From assembly GCA_023101725.1 (NCBI GenBank), contig JALJCO010013382.1, forward strand, positions 201,501 to 265,500: DNA of 64,000 nucleotides, read 5' to 3'. Source of the stretch: Atherinomorus stipes (lineage: Eukaryota > Chordata > Actinopteri > Atheriniformes > Atherinidae). Positions within the stretch are counted from its first letter, which is position 1. Each line of letters opens with the position of its first letter. The translations under genes were made by a program, and so were the position numbers. Below, piece by piece: positions 1 through 11,899 of this stretch. The notes under the pieces were generated by a model. The model saw nothing but the letters and a program-made list of their open reading frames with translations, was not told the origin of the DNA and did not search any database.

Positions 1-267
1 CAATCAAACAAGCATGAAAAGCTTTAATAAAAGTGGCATCAACATTAAAATTGCTGTAAAAATACATAAAATTGTGCTTTTTTCACAGCATCAATGTGGA
101 GTTCAGTGATAAACCCAAATATGTCTGCTCCACCTATAAAAATAATCTGCAAAGTCAGTGCATAAGTCTTTAGTTTTTGCCATTTTAATTCATGGTCAAT
201 TACAATAAATGGCTATAATATGTAACACTCAGGCTAAAAGTTAAGCAATGATCCATTTACAGCCAGT

Positions 268-869
268 AAATGGACGATAACCAATACCGATATTAAAGCT
301 CAAAAAAATAAGCAGTCATTGCAAATAGCAGTTTTGTTACCCGTTTCTGGCTCTTACAAAAAATAGGGGTGGGGAAAAAATGTTGATACACCGAAATATC
401 GCGATATTTCCATATGTCGATACCAAATCCATATCAAAAAACGCAGCATCGATCTATTTTACCTACAAAATCTCGCAAGATTTCATCGTTCCGTTACAAA
501 ATCTTACAATATTTCATGAATTCCTGCGAGATTTCGTAGCAGAATGAAGAAATATTGTGAGATTTTGTTAGTAAGATAGATGGATACCGTGTTTTTAAAT
601 GTCAATATGATATCAGCATATGAAAATACAGCGATTTTTCAGTGAATGGATATTTTTTCCCCTTGAGAAGTTTGAAAGTCTGCAAAAAAAATAAGTTTTT
701 TTTTTATTTATTTTTTTACTTTAGAAACAGTGGGCTGATCGGTTAAATATCGGTTAAATAACGGTTAAATAACGGTTAAATATTGGTGGGGCGGCCAATG
801 TCCGATACTCAGTTTTAAGGCCGATGTAAGCCAACGCCGATAGGGGGCCGATTATATCCTGCATCCCTG
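268..869 (-). mobile_element. Composite hAT-like element, copy 1 (one end degraded)
   Basis: The segment consists of TATCGG/CCGATA-rich arms around an inner palindrome that begins AGGGGTGGGGAAAAAA near 365 and ends near 665. The right end reads CCTGCATCCCTGG, the inverse of the AGGGATGCAC terminus seen in the copies at 16802 and 62674. The left end lacks a clear terminus and starts within GGACGATAACCAATACCGAT. It has no coding capacity. Orientation is opposite to the copies at 16802 and 62674. No target-site duplication is recognisable here, as expected for a degraded copy. Confidence 0.7.
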
Positions 870-2258
870 GTATGGACATTAACTCAAGGAGTCCAACACA
901 TTTGCTTTCTCTTTCATTTTTTTACTTCAGCTCACACTTTTATTCAAACTCTTGCAAGACAGGCCAGTTCTGATGTTCAACATCTTACCCAAGGATGTGA
1001 AAACTGGAGAAGCTTAAAACTAGCCCATATGGAAAAGATATAGATAAATCTTGTAAAGTTTCTATCTACATTGTCTGAAATTTAATGCATATGAGAGTGA
1101 AACTCGATATAAGATCTATAGAAAAATAGCATAAAAGGAAACTTGTATGATTTGAGTACTTCTAAGAACAATATGTGACAATGAATGAAAGAATGCAAAA
1201 GTGGCCATTTTCAAGAGTAAATGATATAAGCTTTATATGCTGCACCATACATGAAGCAAACAAATCTTTTATAAGTTTTTTTCTATTTCTTTTCCCATGG
1301 GATGCTATTTATTTATTTCTATTCAATGTGAATGAGAAGGTGTGTCCAAACTTTTGGCCTGTACTTTCTATTCTTTTCTGTTTTATCGCTCTTCCTTTAC
1401 TCTCAAGTGACATTCACACACACACGTAAAACCACAAATATTGTCGTCTGTCGTTCACCTTTTTTCCTGTTGGTCCATGTTACTTCTTTGTCTTCTTGCA
1501 CAATAAAAGAGGCAACTCTTGCAGGGGTTGGAGGGATTTAAATGCCTGATTGACCATTTCTCCTTGATTTTTTTTATTTATATGAAATGCAGGATCAAAG
1601 GGAGGAACTGGATCTGCGTTGGTTGGCTTGTGCCTGCTGTGGGAGTAATTTCTCCTCCATTAGACAGAAGTTCATTGAATCATTGCTGCTCAGCACTGAG
1701 AGAATATTCTGTTCTCCAGCTCTGTAGCTCTTTGTAAGCTGTAAAGAAATGTAGACTTCTTATTTTCCTCTGTTGAATAATAACAAATAATATACCCACA
1801 CACCCATGCAGAGGGCTTGTTTTTCTCTTTTATGTAAGACTTTTTGTCTTTTCAGGCTTCTTCTGATTTATTAGAACACAATTTCCTTTCCAACTTTCTC
1901 TGTCTTTGTTTTAAAGTATGCAATTGTGTATTGTATGCAGGGAGTATCTGTTCTCAGTTACTTTCTTCTTTGGCAGAGCAACAGTAGGAAAAGTCGGGCT
2001 CTCTGGTTGGTTCCCCATCAAAGAAATTTCATTTCTAACCATTTCTGTCTTTGAAAGTCATTCCAAACACTAGAGAGGTGATTAGAAAGAGAGCTCAGAC
2101 CTGGTTTATGTGACTAAAAACTGGTTTTCCAGTGAGGAGTTATAAACTTTCCGTCTCATGACGGAAAATTCTGCCGGTTTGAGGAATGAAACTCTGATCA
2201 GATGTTGGAAAATTCAACCAATGAGGTTCAGAAGCAAAACCTCTGATAACATCTTCCC
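870..2258. other. Non-coding stretch with one weak exon candidate
   Basis: No recognisable gene or repeat. The only coding-like segment lies after a pyrimidine-rich acceptor ending at 1592. From 1593 to about 1738 two + frames stay open, one starting DQREELDLRWLACACCG and one IKGRNWICVGWLV, and a GTAAGC donor-like site follows at 1734. Neither translation is familiar. A chance open stretch is equally likely. Confidence 0.3.
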
Positions 2259-2259
2259 T

Positions 2260-3360
2260 TCTCTCTATCCATCCTTCCTCATCCAACCTCTCTCTTCCTC
2301 ATTCATGCCTGCATTCATTCTTCCTTTCTCTATCTATCATGCTCCCTCCCTCACCTATCCACTCCTCCATCATCTCTTTTTCTATTCTTCTTTCTTTCTC
2401 ACCCATACATCCTTTCAGCCTGCCTCCTCTATCTGTTCTCTGCCTCCTTCATCTATCCTTCTATCCCTCTTTCTCCTGCAACCATTCATCCTTTTCTCAC
2501 TTATCCATTCATCCATCCATCCTTCCATCTATCCATTCATCTATCCTTTCCCCCTTATCCTTCCATCTTTTTCCCCTTAGCCATCCATCCATCCCCCCCA
2601 TCATCCATCCATCCATCCATTCATTCATCCTTTCCCCCTCATCCTTCCATCTTTTCCCCATCCATCCATCCATCCATCCACCCATCCATCCATCGTCCCC
2701 TCCCATCATCCATCCATTCATCCATCCTTTCCCCCTCATCCATCCATCCATCCTTCCCCCCTCATCATCTATTCATCCATCCATTCATCCATCTTCTCCC
2801 CCTCATCCTTCCACCCTATTCCCCCCATCTATCCATCCATCCATCCATCCTTCCCCCTCCCCCTCCATCATCCATCCATCCATCCATCCACAATCCATCC
2901 TTCCCCCCTCACCTCATCCTTCCCCATCCATCCATCCATCCTTTCCCCCTCATCCTTCCATCCATCCATCCTTCCATCCTTTCCCCCCTTATCATCCATC
3001 CTTTCCCCCTCATCCATCCATCCATCCATCCATCCTTCCCCCCTTATCATCCATCCTTTCCCCCTCATCCTTTCATCCATCCATCCTTCCCCCCTCTCAT
3101 CATCCATCCATCCATCCATCCTTCCCCCCCATCATCCATCCATCCATCCATCCTTCCCCCTCATCCATCCATCCATCCATCCATCCATCCATCCATCCAT
3201 CCATCCTTCCCCCCTCATCATCCATCCATCCATCCATCCATCCATCCATCCATCCATCCATCCTTTCCCCCTCATCCTTCCATCCATCCATCCTTCCATC
3301 CTTTCCCCCCATCCATCCATCCATCCATCCATCCATCCTTCCTTCCCCCTCATCATCTAT
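2260..3360. repeat. Long (TCCA)n tetranucleotide tract with CCCCCTCAT interruptions
   Basis: About 1.1 kb of almost pure pyrimidine on the + strand, made of TCCA/ATCC tetranucleotides in runs of roughly 3-12 units. The runs are broken by recurring TTCCCCCTCATC or TTTCCCCC blocks, giving an irregular higher-order pattern. All + frames read as His-Pro-Ser-Ile strings and - frames as Met-Asp-Gly-Trp strings. These open frames follow from the 4-base period lacking stop codons and are not genes. Confidence 0.95.
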
Positions 3361-3586
3361 CCATTTCTCATTCAGTTTTCTCCCTCATTCAGTCATTTGT
3401 CCTCACCCTTCTGTCTTTCATCCTCTCATCATCCCTCCCTTCTCTCACCCTTTCTCTTCCTCCTTCACTCATTCATCATCAGTCCATCCTCCCTCTTCCA
3501 CGTTGATCCATCCTTACTTCTTTCATCCATCCTCCCCTACACTGTACATTCTTATCCCATCATTCTCCTCCCATCATACATTTATT

Positions 3587-4700
3587 ACCTCCGCCAAGGA
3601 GGTAATGTTTTTGGTAGCGTTGGTTTGTCCGTCCGTCCGTCTGTCAGCAACTTTACGGAAGAAGCTCTGGACAAACTGACCTGAGATTTTCCACCAGCCG
3701 TGTGTCTCAGTCGAAGGACGAACCCATGGAATTTTGGTGCTGATCCGGATCACCTTCTGGATCCAGAACTGTTTTGAAGGATTCTCTATCACTGTGAGAT
3801 CAGTCATGTTGGAAAGGCTGTTGATGAGGCGTGACTGCCCCCCTTGTGGCAGAAGTGTGCAGCTGCACATGATGTCAGGATGAAGAAATGAAACTTATGA
3901 GCAGCAGTGAGCACGAGAGAAGAGACTGTTGGACAGACTTCTAGCCAGTTGAATATGGTGAACTGTGTGCGTCTGAGAAGAACTGTAGTTGTATTTCTGC
4001 CTAAACAGGATGTTTATTTAGCCTTAAATGTTATTTAGCCGATTTGCTTATTCAGAAGTGTTCCTTCATTCACCATGTGCCTTTTTATGCTGTTAAGCTA
4101 GCTGACCTGTTACATGCCAGTTACTGTAACTGTTAGCCTTGAACACATCTGCATGTTTAGTCCTTACTGTAAGGGATTTATTAGTAATAATTAATACCTT
4201 GAATGTGTTTTTTTGCATGAATGTTCCTCATGGCTTTGTATTTCTGTGTTTACAGACCACACTCACTTCCATCCAGCATTCACCTTAGCTAACCTGGAAT
4301 TCCTCATCTGTAAGCCTGTTGTTTGTTGCATTACTGTGCTGTTGTGATTAAGAGTGACCAGTAAAGACAGTTAACTGTACAAGCGAGTCCTGTGTGTTCT
4401 GACCGACACCCCATGGTGAACATCAAACCTCCTTACCAACGCCTAAACAGTCTTACATAAACATCACCCTTATAGGCCAAATTTGGGGAATTTTTCCATA
4501 TAACTTTATACAAATGGCCTGTGTGTTTGGTAAAAAAAAAAAAAAAAATTACAAGAAAGGATCTCAATGAGTTCGAGAATGTTTCGAAAGTTGATCCAGA
4601 TCCAGAGAAAATTCTGGATACTATGATCCAGAACACACAAAAATAAGGGAGTTGAGCTGCTTGGCGGAGGTCTGCGCTCTCCGAGTGCTTTTCTAGTTCG
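3587..4700 (+). repeat. Dispersed element starting ACCTCCGCCAAGGAGGT, with an internal unrelated segment
   Basis: It begins with the palindromic block ACCTCCGCCAAGGAGGT and continues through TTTTGGTAGCGTTGG, a GTCCGTCC run and TTCTGGATCCAGAA. It ends near 4700 with CTTGGCGGAGGTCTGCGCTCT and GAGTGCTTTTCT. The same order occurs in a shorter copy at 52867-53125, so this is a repeat family. About 3830-4560 has no counterpart in the short copy. It includes a stretch resembling a decayed long terminal repeat (AGTAAAGACAGTTAACTGTA near 4360), but I could not find paired ends. Confidence 0.6.
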
Positions 4701-4766
4701 TCATTCTCTTCATCTTCCATCTCAACTCTTTCTTGTCCCTCTTCATATAAATTGTTTGTTTTTCAG

Positions 4767-4817
4767 ATATCATGTGAGGGTCCTGGATGGGCTCAGGTCA
4801 CTGACTTCCTGATATAA
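4767..4817 (+). CDS. Candidate terminal coding exon of an unidentified upstream gene
   Basis: A strong acceptor (pyrimidine tract ending GTTTGTTTTTCAG at 4766) is followed by an open frame reading ISCEGPGWAQVTDFLI and then TAA at 4815-4817. The frame shifted by one base is also open and ends YHVRVLDGLRSLTS before its stop, so the frame is undecided. About 200 bases on, AATAAA at 4996 could end the transcript. If real, the rest of the gene lies to the left, possibly outside the window. I recognise neither translation, and a chance acceptor plus short open frame is a real alternative. Confidence 0.28.
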   Translation: MSCEGPGWAQVTDFLI

Positions 4818-4995
4818 AACTCCAACAACGGGTCTCCTCCTCCTCCAGCCTCAAATGATGGAACATCCCCGATGAGCAACGTTACATATTTTCTTGATTT
4901 ATAAAGTGAAGGAAAGAAGCGTGTGTGAAGTGTGACGCTTCAAGAACACTTTTACATTTATTAAACTCAGTGTTTAAATCTTTTTTAATTCTTTA

Positions 4996-5001
4996 AATAA
5001 A
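4996..5001 (+). terminator. Possible poly(A) signal AATAAA
   Basis: AATAAA lies 180 bases after the stop of the candidate terminal exon at 4767. The surrounding DNA is AT-rich, so the hexamer alone is weak evidence. Confidence 0.3.
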
Positions 5002-6750
5002 TGTTTAAATATTTTCTTCGGGAACTTTTGGATTTAATCTGATGTTCTTACAAGGGGACGATCTCAACTTTATGAATGTTTTAGTGAAGCTGAATCAATC
5101 TATTTGATAGCCATTAGTCAGGTTATTGGAAAAATGACAATCCAGAGGACAGAAATCTAATATCTCATTCTCTTAGCTGGGGTAAATCTCAACTATCAGA
5201 TTATTAACTGAAAAATATTAGTAACAGTATTCAGTATGACATTTAAAAAGAGTGATTTTAAGAGGCTGAGTGTTGCAATGTTATACATCTATTCAAGATA
5301 AGATCAATCTTGAATAGATGTATAACGTTAGATGATGTTGGATATTTTTTACAGATAAGCAATGATGAATAAACCCGAGAATCTTGGTTTTATAATGTAT
5401 TTATTGAGAAATATGTTTATAATAAGTGCATATTTTTGTAAAAGTGTTCCTTGTGTTCCTCCTAAAAGTGTTTCCTAGTCTCAACAACTAATTTTCTTCT
5501 ATTCAACAAAATAAGGAAATTAATTTATGTCCTCTTTTGTCATTTGAAGCAACAACAAGATATTATAGGTTATATTGGCAGCTACAAGCTCTTAAATATT
5601 ATCATGTACTTAAATTGATGTTCACTTCCGCTGACCATCAAACTTACTCACTTTTCCCGACCATGAAATCTTTCATTTTTTTTGTTCACTTACACCCCAT
5701 TGTTGTCTGTCACTTTCCCAGTAATAATGTTTCCTGCATTCCAGTGGAAAAATAACAGTTTGTCAGAACAGGAAGAGGGAGCTGTTCTGCAGAAACTGAG
5801 CCAACACTGATAAATATCTGACAGGTGGTGGAGGACTAAGGGGGAGGCAAATGCATTTATTTTGATTAAATGAAAGTAAATCGTTTAAGAAAACAAAAAA
5901 AAAAGAAAACATTTTTGTTTGGGAATTAATAACAATTTAATAATTTCTAATATTCAAAAAGTCTGAAAAGAAAAATAAATCCTATATTATTCGACTGAAA
6001 AGATGCTTTGTTATCAGTCATTAAATTTATAAATGAATTCAGTTCATACTCTTATATAAATTAATATGATTTTATTCGTTTAGGTTTACTCATTCGACTA
6101 TATCAAATTAATTTAAAACTTACATTTTGGAAATTAAAAGCATCAATCAAATTATAATCAAAATAAAGTTATGTGTTTCTTCCATTGATCACCAATCTCA
6201 ACTGATCATGAGGAAAAATATAATGATAAATAAATGTATATTCATGTACAAATAGGTGGACATTTATTTACGCTTGACTTTATATTAGATAAGTAAACTT
6301 AATATATTTTAAACAAATCAATTACATCTATCTTGAATTATTTTTATATTTAAATATGAAATTACAAAAAGTATCTATATTATAAAAATGTTGTGACTTT
6401 CTTCAGTTAATCATTTATCCAAATTGATTAATCTGAAAATATGAATGTAAAGAAATAGTCGTGTGTAAAATAATCAAACTGACTGATTTTATTTTTTATA
6501 TTTTATTGGTAAATGTATTAAATGAAGACAAATAAATCTTATTAATAAAAAAAATATTGTACTTTTTATATTTTTGAAAATATAAAGAAAAATCTAATTA
6601 GAATTTGAAAAAAGAGAATAATAAAATATTTCATCAATTTAACTTCTTGAAACAGAAGACTTCACATGTCAAATCCTTTTTAATAGTATTAAATTGTAAG
6701 TTGGTATTTCACTCACTGAATAACAGAATAATTACGTAATAGTAACTCAA
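5002..6750. other. AT-rich intergenic stretch without recognisable genes
   Basis: The composition becomes strongly AT-rich, especially 5880-6700, with no credible frame, repeat family or RNA gene. The only discrete structure is the hairpin at 5280-5326, listed separately. Confidence 0.6.
5280..5326. repeat. Perfect 20-bp hairpin with 7-base loop
   Basis: The arms at 5280-5299 and 5307-5326 are exact reverse complements (GTTATACATC... and ...GATGTATAAC) around the loop AAGATCA. It is AT-rich. It could be the collapsed remnant of a palindromic transposable element or a locally templated inverted duplication. It is too short to look like a microRNA precursor. Confidence 0.85.
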
Positions 6751-6759
6751 GCCCTGCAG

Positions 6760-7139
6760 TAAATGCAGAGTGGTTGTAGAAGGAAAAGCAGGAGAAAGAA
6801 CCAAGAAGGAAACGGTCAAGGGGGTGAAACTTCCAGGAAAGGGGACGCAGCCAGCGGCGGTCACCACGCTCACCTGTCAGTCACGGGAGGTGTTGAACTT
6901 TAACCTAACATGACTTTGGCATTCCCGGATACGTGGCCCGTTCTCGGGGACTCTGTAATGAATTCCACGCTGCATTTTTAAGATGCTCCGGGCTCCAGGC
7001 CTCAACCCCGAAGGCTGACTGGACCGGTTCAAATAGGATGTCAACAAGTGACGCAGCAGAGCTGAAGCTCAGAGCTGCAGAGACGGCGACGCCTCCAAGC
7101 GGAGCAGTACGACTCCCAACGAATCCAGCTGCGAAGTAG
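6760..7139 (+). promoter_or_regulatory. CpG-rich promoter and probable non-coding first exon
   Basis: Between about 6840 and 7139 the DNA switches from AT-rich to GC-rich with many CpG dinucleotides, unlike the sequence on either side. It ends at a good splice donor, AAGTAG|GTGAAA, at 7139/7140. The frame open across it has no ATG and ends in TAG exactly at the donor. The ATGs in the block start only short frames. I therefore read it as the promoter and 5' UTR exon of the + strand gene whose later exons begin at 20872. The link is inferred from strand, spacing and the donor, without transcript evidence. Confidence 0.5.
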
Positions 7140-9180
7140 GTGAAAAACACTTTAAAGTTCACTTTATCTAATGATTTGCTATTAATTTGTAACGGCTATG
7201 CATTTTAGAGCCCTTTTGCATCACGCTAACGACTATTATTCCACCTCGTGTGCCTTTTACTCGCTTTGCAAACGTACTCATGAAGCGAGAGAAACCTACA
7301 CGCCAAATCCCGTTTAAATATCCACGCATTTAACGATTCAACGGTTTTTTGAATATATTTGCGACTCTGCCACTCATACTAAAAGATATATTGATGAATT
7401 ATTTTATCTATTTGAATTCGGTATTGATATAATGTCAGTGTTTTTCAATTTATATGTTTGTCACTGTTGAAAATTATTCTACCATATTGCTTAATATTTG
7501 ACAGCATATCATGGTGGGTATAACTTTTGAAATAATGCTTAGGTTTAACTCGTTTCTGTCTTGTAAGATATTTTTATGAATGTTGGTATCGTCGGCTATT
7601 AAATTGAAAGCGATAAATCGCTTGCTAACCTTTTTCTTCAGTTTTTATCAAAGGTCAACGGGGTTTTTAACCACATTTGGTTGGTGCTCTTCTTCTAACT
7701 AAAAAAAATGTGGCGAAGCCTCCAAACCTGCAGGTTTTAGACTACGTGCGTTTATGAAACTAACACCTTTTATCATTCAGTGTGCGTTAATAAGCGTTTG
7801 TCAGGCATTTGACTAGATAACATGAACTAGCATCATCAAACTGCTGTACTTTAGTGTACTTGTGTTGCAGCAGGCGAGCTGATACTTGCACACCCAGCTC
7901 TGCAGTTCAACCATACACAAAGATATTGTTTGTACCTATATGTGCTGGTTTATTTTCTGCAGATTTTCCAGCTAAATCCCCCTAAACCTTGCCAAGGTAT
8001 ACCTATCTATAGGTTGCAGGACCAACGGCTCTTTAAGTATCTGCCGTGCAGTGAAGGTGTGGCTGCTGGAGAACAAGTCTCACTTTGTCCCAGCCACCTT
8101 TTGTTACCACTCACACAGGCAGTGCAAAGTCATTACACTCCCTTTGGCTGTAACTTTTAAAAGGGAGTTTATGATGTAAATCATTTGCAGAAATTGGGAC
8201 GTTACACATGTTTGTCAGCGCTGAGCTCACACCCACACTTTAGTTCAGGCTGAATCCTTGTGGTTATGTAAGTGCTAGTTGGCAGATTGGGCGCACACCC
8301 ACAGCAAAGCTGACCTCAAGTATAAACCAATACAGCATCAACCACGAATTAACGCTGCAGCCAAAAGAGGCTCTCAGAAATAACAATTAGTCATCAGCTC
8401 ACAAACCATGAAAATAAAGAGAGCTGCCGATCGCAGTCATGATAACTTGTTTGTTGACATGTCAGCTGGAGGTTGTTGCTTGTTTTCGTTTTGTAAACAG
8501 CAGACTAAATGTCACTTGTCCCTGTGTTAGATTTGACTTATTTTGCTTACTTTAAGCCAAGAATTTTAACCATTAATCATCAAAATCAAGTAAAATGCTC
8601 TATGACAAAACATTCCAGTGAAATCAGGTGGTCATTAAATGCATCTTCAAAGGGCAGAAACATTCATGAATCTTCAAATACTCCACCCTAAGCTGATGTT
8701 TGTTGTTGGCTAACACCAGGTTGTGAGCATTGTCATGTACACATGCTGTCACTTTTCCATTTGGGAGGTTTCTGCCATGGTTTTGTTGTCAGCACTCCTC
8801 ATAAAGCTGTGAAGAGAAACAGCTTTTTAATACTCTCTGAGAGGCCAGCTTATCTACAGCATCCTCACACAGTTTTCTGTCGTGTGCTGATTGTTTTTCT
8901 TGATGAGAGTATAAACTATTTGAGATTAAAGCTTTTCTACTGAACTTTGTCAGATTTTCTCACTCACCCTCTTAACGAAGGCTCAGCAGTCTTGCGTCCT
9001 GTGTCGCTTCTGAGCTCTGTCCAGCAAGCAAAAGTCAGTCTGATGGTGACTCTCGTTTTAGATTTAGCTTTTTTCTTTCTTTCCTTCTGTCCAATCGCAT
9101 TTCTTTTTTTAAATCAGCAACAGGGAGTTGAAAATGACCAGAGTGTTTACATCCAGTTGCTAGTGTGTGATGTGTAGGTG
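7140..9180. other. Probable first-intron sequence, nothing recognisable
   Basis: Unique-looking DNA with no credible exon, repeat family or RNA gene. Short open frames here have no supporting splice signals. Confidence 0.5.
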
Positions 9181-10030
9181 TGGGTGACATTGCCAAAGGT
9201 GATATCACGATATTATCCCTGGTTGCACTGGTCTTAATAGTTTTTCATTTTCTTGAAGGGTTTTTGCTGGTTGTTGCTTTTAAATCATATTTTTTCTTAT
9301 ATTTCTCCTTAATTAGCGTTGAATCTCACAGCATCACACTGTACCAGAGTAAAACAATATTAAAGCGCTTTTTTCCCCAGAAAGTTGGTAAACAGCTTGG
9401 AAAATCGATGCCACGTAGTGGTGGTAGTGAGGTATTACTATCAGGTGCTGATTTGATACTAGACAGATGCACATTGAGACGATATGGTTGGGGCGGCCGA
9501 ATAAAATTACAAAAAACATACATAAAGTTATTACGAATTGTTTCTGTAGTTCTTGACACAACAGTCCACCAGGACTGGTGGGGCCAAACTAAAGCTTTCC
9601 ACAGCATTAATTTGCCCAATCCAAAAACTAAATCACAGCAAATCCAAGACCAAAGTCTTCGGCTGGCAAGCTGCTCCAAATCCATGCAAATGCATGTTAA
9701 CAAGGTTAAATAGTAGGGCTGGGATGATATGCTTTTCTCTGGATTCAATTCTTTTACGTTTTTTTTTTTTTTTTTTTTTTTTTTGAAGGGGGGGTGCTGA
9801 TTCGATTTAAATTGTGATTCTTTGATATTGCAGTTCTTGTGATTTTTGGTTTGCTTTATGAACTCCAATTTAAGTAAAATGGTGTTACGAGATGGGGTGA
9901 AATGGCTTTTTTTTTTTTATCAATGCTGGAGAAGAGCTGTAACTTTTTTTTCCCGATCTAACAGAATAAAATTAACACTGGCGGAGCCAGAAATTTTTTA
10001 CTGGGATGGCCAGGGAGAGACCATTACTCG
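9181..10030. mobile_element. Degraded hAT-like transposon debris
   Basis: Three fragments lie in tandem. GTGGGTGACATTGCC with GGTGATATCACGATATTATC begins at about 9181. TAGGGCTGGGATGATATGC at about 9714 resembles hAT-type termini starting TAGGGCTGGG. GGCGGAGCCAGAAATTTTTT sits at about 9980. A 27-base T run interrupts at 9760-9784. Boundaries and target duplications cannot be defined, and no transposase frame survives. Confidence 0.4.
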
Positions 10031-10239
10031 CATAGGGGTGGCCATAAGTAGATATATATGTATATATATTATACATCCAACTGTATGGGGTAGCTAGTGT
10101 GTAAAGTAAGAAGGAAAAGTGGTCTCCCCTCTGAAGCAGAAGTTTTTCTTCCCCAATTGCAATATATCAGCGAGTATCCTAAGGAATTATACAGTCAGAC
10201 CATCCGTCCAATCACCCGCTTGTAACCACACACTAATTA

Positions 10240-10600
10240 AGGATAGACCAATACATTGGCTGGCCGATATTTTATGCTGATATTTGTGGGGTTTTTCTGG
10301 TATCGACATCGGCTAATGCTTCGGGTGTGTTTGCCGATACGTCCACTCGGCCTAATTTACCAACTTTTTTTGTGTATATTTATTTTAAGTCTAATATTTC
10401 TATTTAATAATTGTTTACAAGTGATTTTTTTCTTTTTTAATATTAAGAGAGTTGTAAAATTACTTTTCATTGTATCCTTCATTATGTTAATTTAGGAGTC
10501 AAATGCAGTATTGGCCCCAAATATCGGCAGGTTGTATCGGCCAGCGGCGGATGAGAAAATATCAGTATCGGCCCTAAAACATAGACTGTGTTGGTTGATC
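10240..10600. mobile_element. Degenerate CCGATA/TATCGG-rich element
   Basis: The ends carry GGCTGGCCGATATTTTATGC and ATATCGGCAGGTTGTATCGG with GCCCTAAAACATAGAC, around an AT-rich centre. The word usage matches the arms of the composite hAT-like family but the termini differ, so it is at most a distant relative. Confidence 0.4.
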
Positions 10601-11899
10601 TCTACACATAATCTAAATATCTAAAGCAAACCTTTCTCGATTGTTTTAGGCTATAAAATTCACGTGAACTACCTGGTTTCCTACAATTAAATGACTCTTT
10701 AAAAAATGTGAAAATTGCCACCCACCCCTACTATAAGTGATTTTTAGTGTTAGGGATTTGAAGGGTTGAATGCATTCAGAAATGTTTTAGAAAATTAAAG
10801 ATCAGACTATCCCAAAATTTTTGAAAGTTTGGGCATTTTACAAGCGGAAAAAAAAATCATCCAGACTTTAAAACATGAAATAATTCTTGCATTTATACTG
10901 CAGATTCTGTCATTTTAAAGATTAATCAAATTCATTTTGGTGAAGAAATTTGATGAAGAAACGGTAAAATTAATATTTTGCATTATAAATTAGACTAGTA
11001 ATCTTAAACCAAATAACAGGAATTAGAATATTTAGGAAGACTAAAAGAAAATATTTGCAGTTTATGTAGCATTAAGGTTACTAATTGATACTGGCTGTTT
11101 TTCTCGAAAAAAAAAAAAAGATTGAAATTATTTCTCATGTTTTTTTATGGTTATTCGAAGAAGAATTGTTAGGCTTAGCACAGCTGTCTGGAAAGAACAA
11201 TTCTGAAATAAAAAAAAATTATATTGGGTACAAAATTTGACCTTCTGACTTTTTAAGAAGTCCAAACAAATGGATTAATCCTCGACACTGACACAGCTCA
11301 GGAGCTTCTCTGCTGAGAGCCGCTGTGCGTTGATGACGACAAGCTGGGCAGTGAAATCCTCAGCTTGACAGGATGATCAAAGCTTAGGTGACCTTTTAGC
11401 ACCCTGTCATTATCACTTCAGCACTGTAATTGCAGACTTTCCCACACATAGTGGTTTCAGAGTGATCCTATGATCATGAAGGACTGGTATAGAAAATGAT
11501 AACATGAAAGCTGCCAGGAGAAAAGAGCCTGATAGAGTCCAATAATTATATATAATTATATTTGATAATTTCCCGTTGGGGATTAACTCTGTATTTTTCC
11601 ATTTCACTTCTTTTCATAGAGGTTGGGGGAAATAATCACATCTTGGATACATCAGGATGAGGACATGGGAGATTCTAATTGGATTGTCTGTACGTTAATT
11701 AATAAGGTTTTGAAAAGAAAACATACGAGTAAGAGTTCAGAAAAGTGGAAGTAAAGCAGGTGGACAGTTTTTAGCGTTCACAAGGTGGATGAAAATAAAA
11801 TCCGCACTGTGTTAAAATCCAGCATAAAGTTTGGGAGACATGACGAATACAGTAGGATCTCACATTATCTATTTTGGAAAAGATTAAAACACCCAGTTA
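10601..11899. other. Intron-like stretch, nothing recognisable
   Basis: AT-rich DNA with short homopolymers and no credible exon, RNA gene or repeat end. Confidence 0.5.

Noticed and set aside
2339..3679. 446-codon + frame of His-Pro-Ser-Ile repeats and matching - strand Met-Asp-Gly-Trp frames
   Set aside because: A 4-base repeat without stop words is open in several frames at once; no splice signals or start context support translation.
3830..4560. A solo LTR inside the 3587-4700 repeat
   Set aside because: No paired TG...CA ends or flanking duplication could be found, so it is left only as a remark.
6933..7139. Open frame through the CpG-rich first exon (68 codons) as an N-terminal coding exon
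   Set aside because: It has no ATG start and ends with TAG exactly at the donor, so it is better read as 5' UTR.
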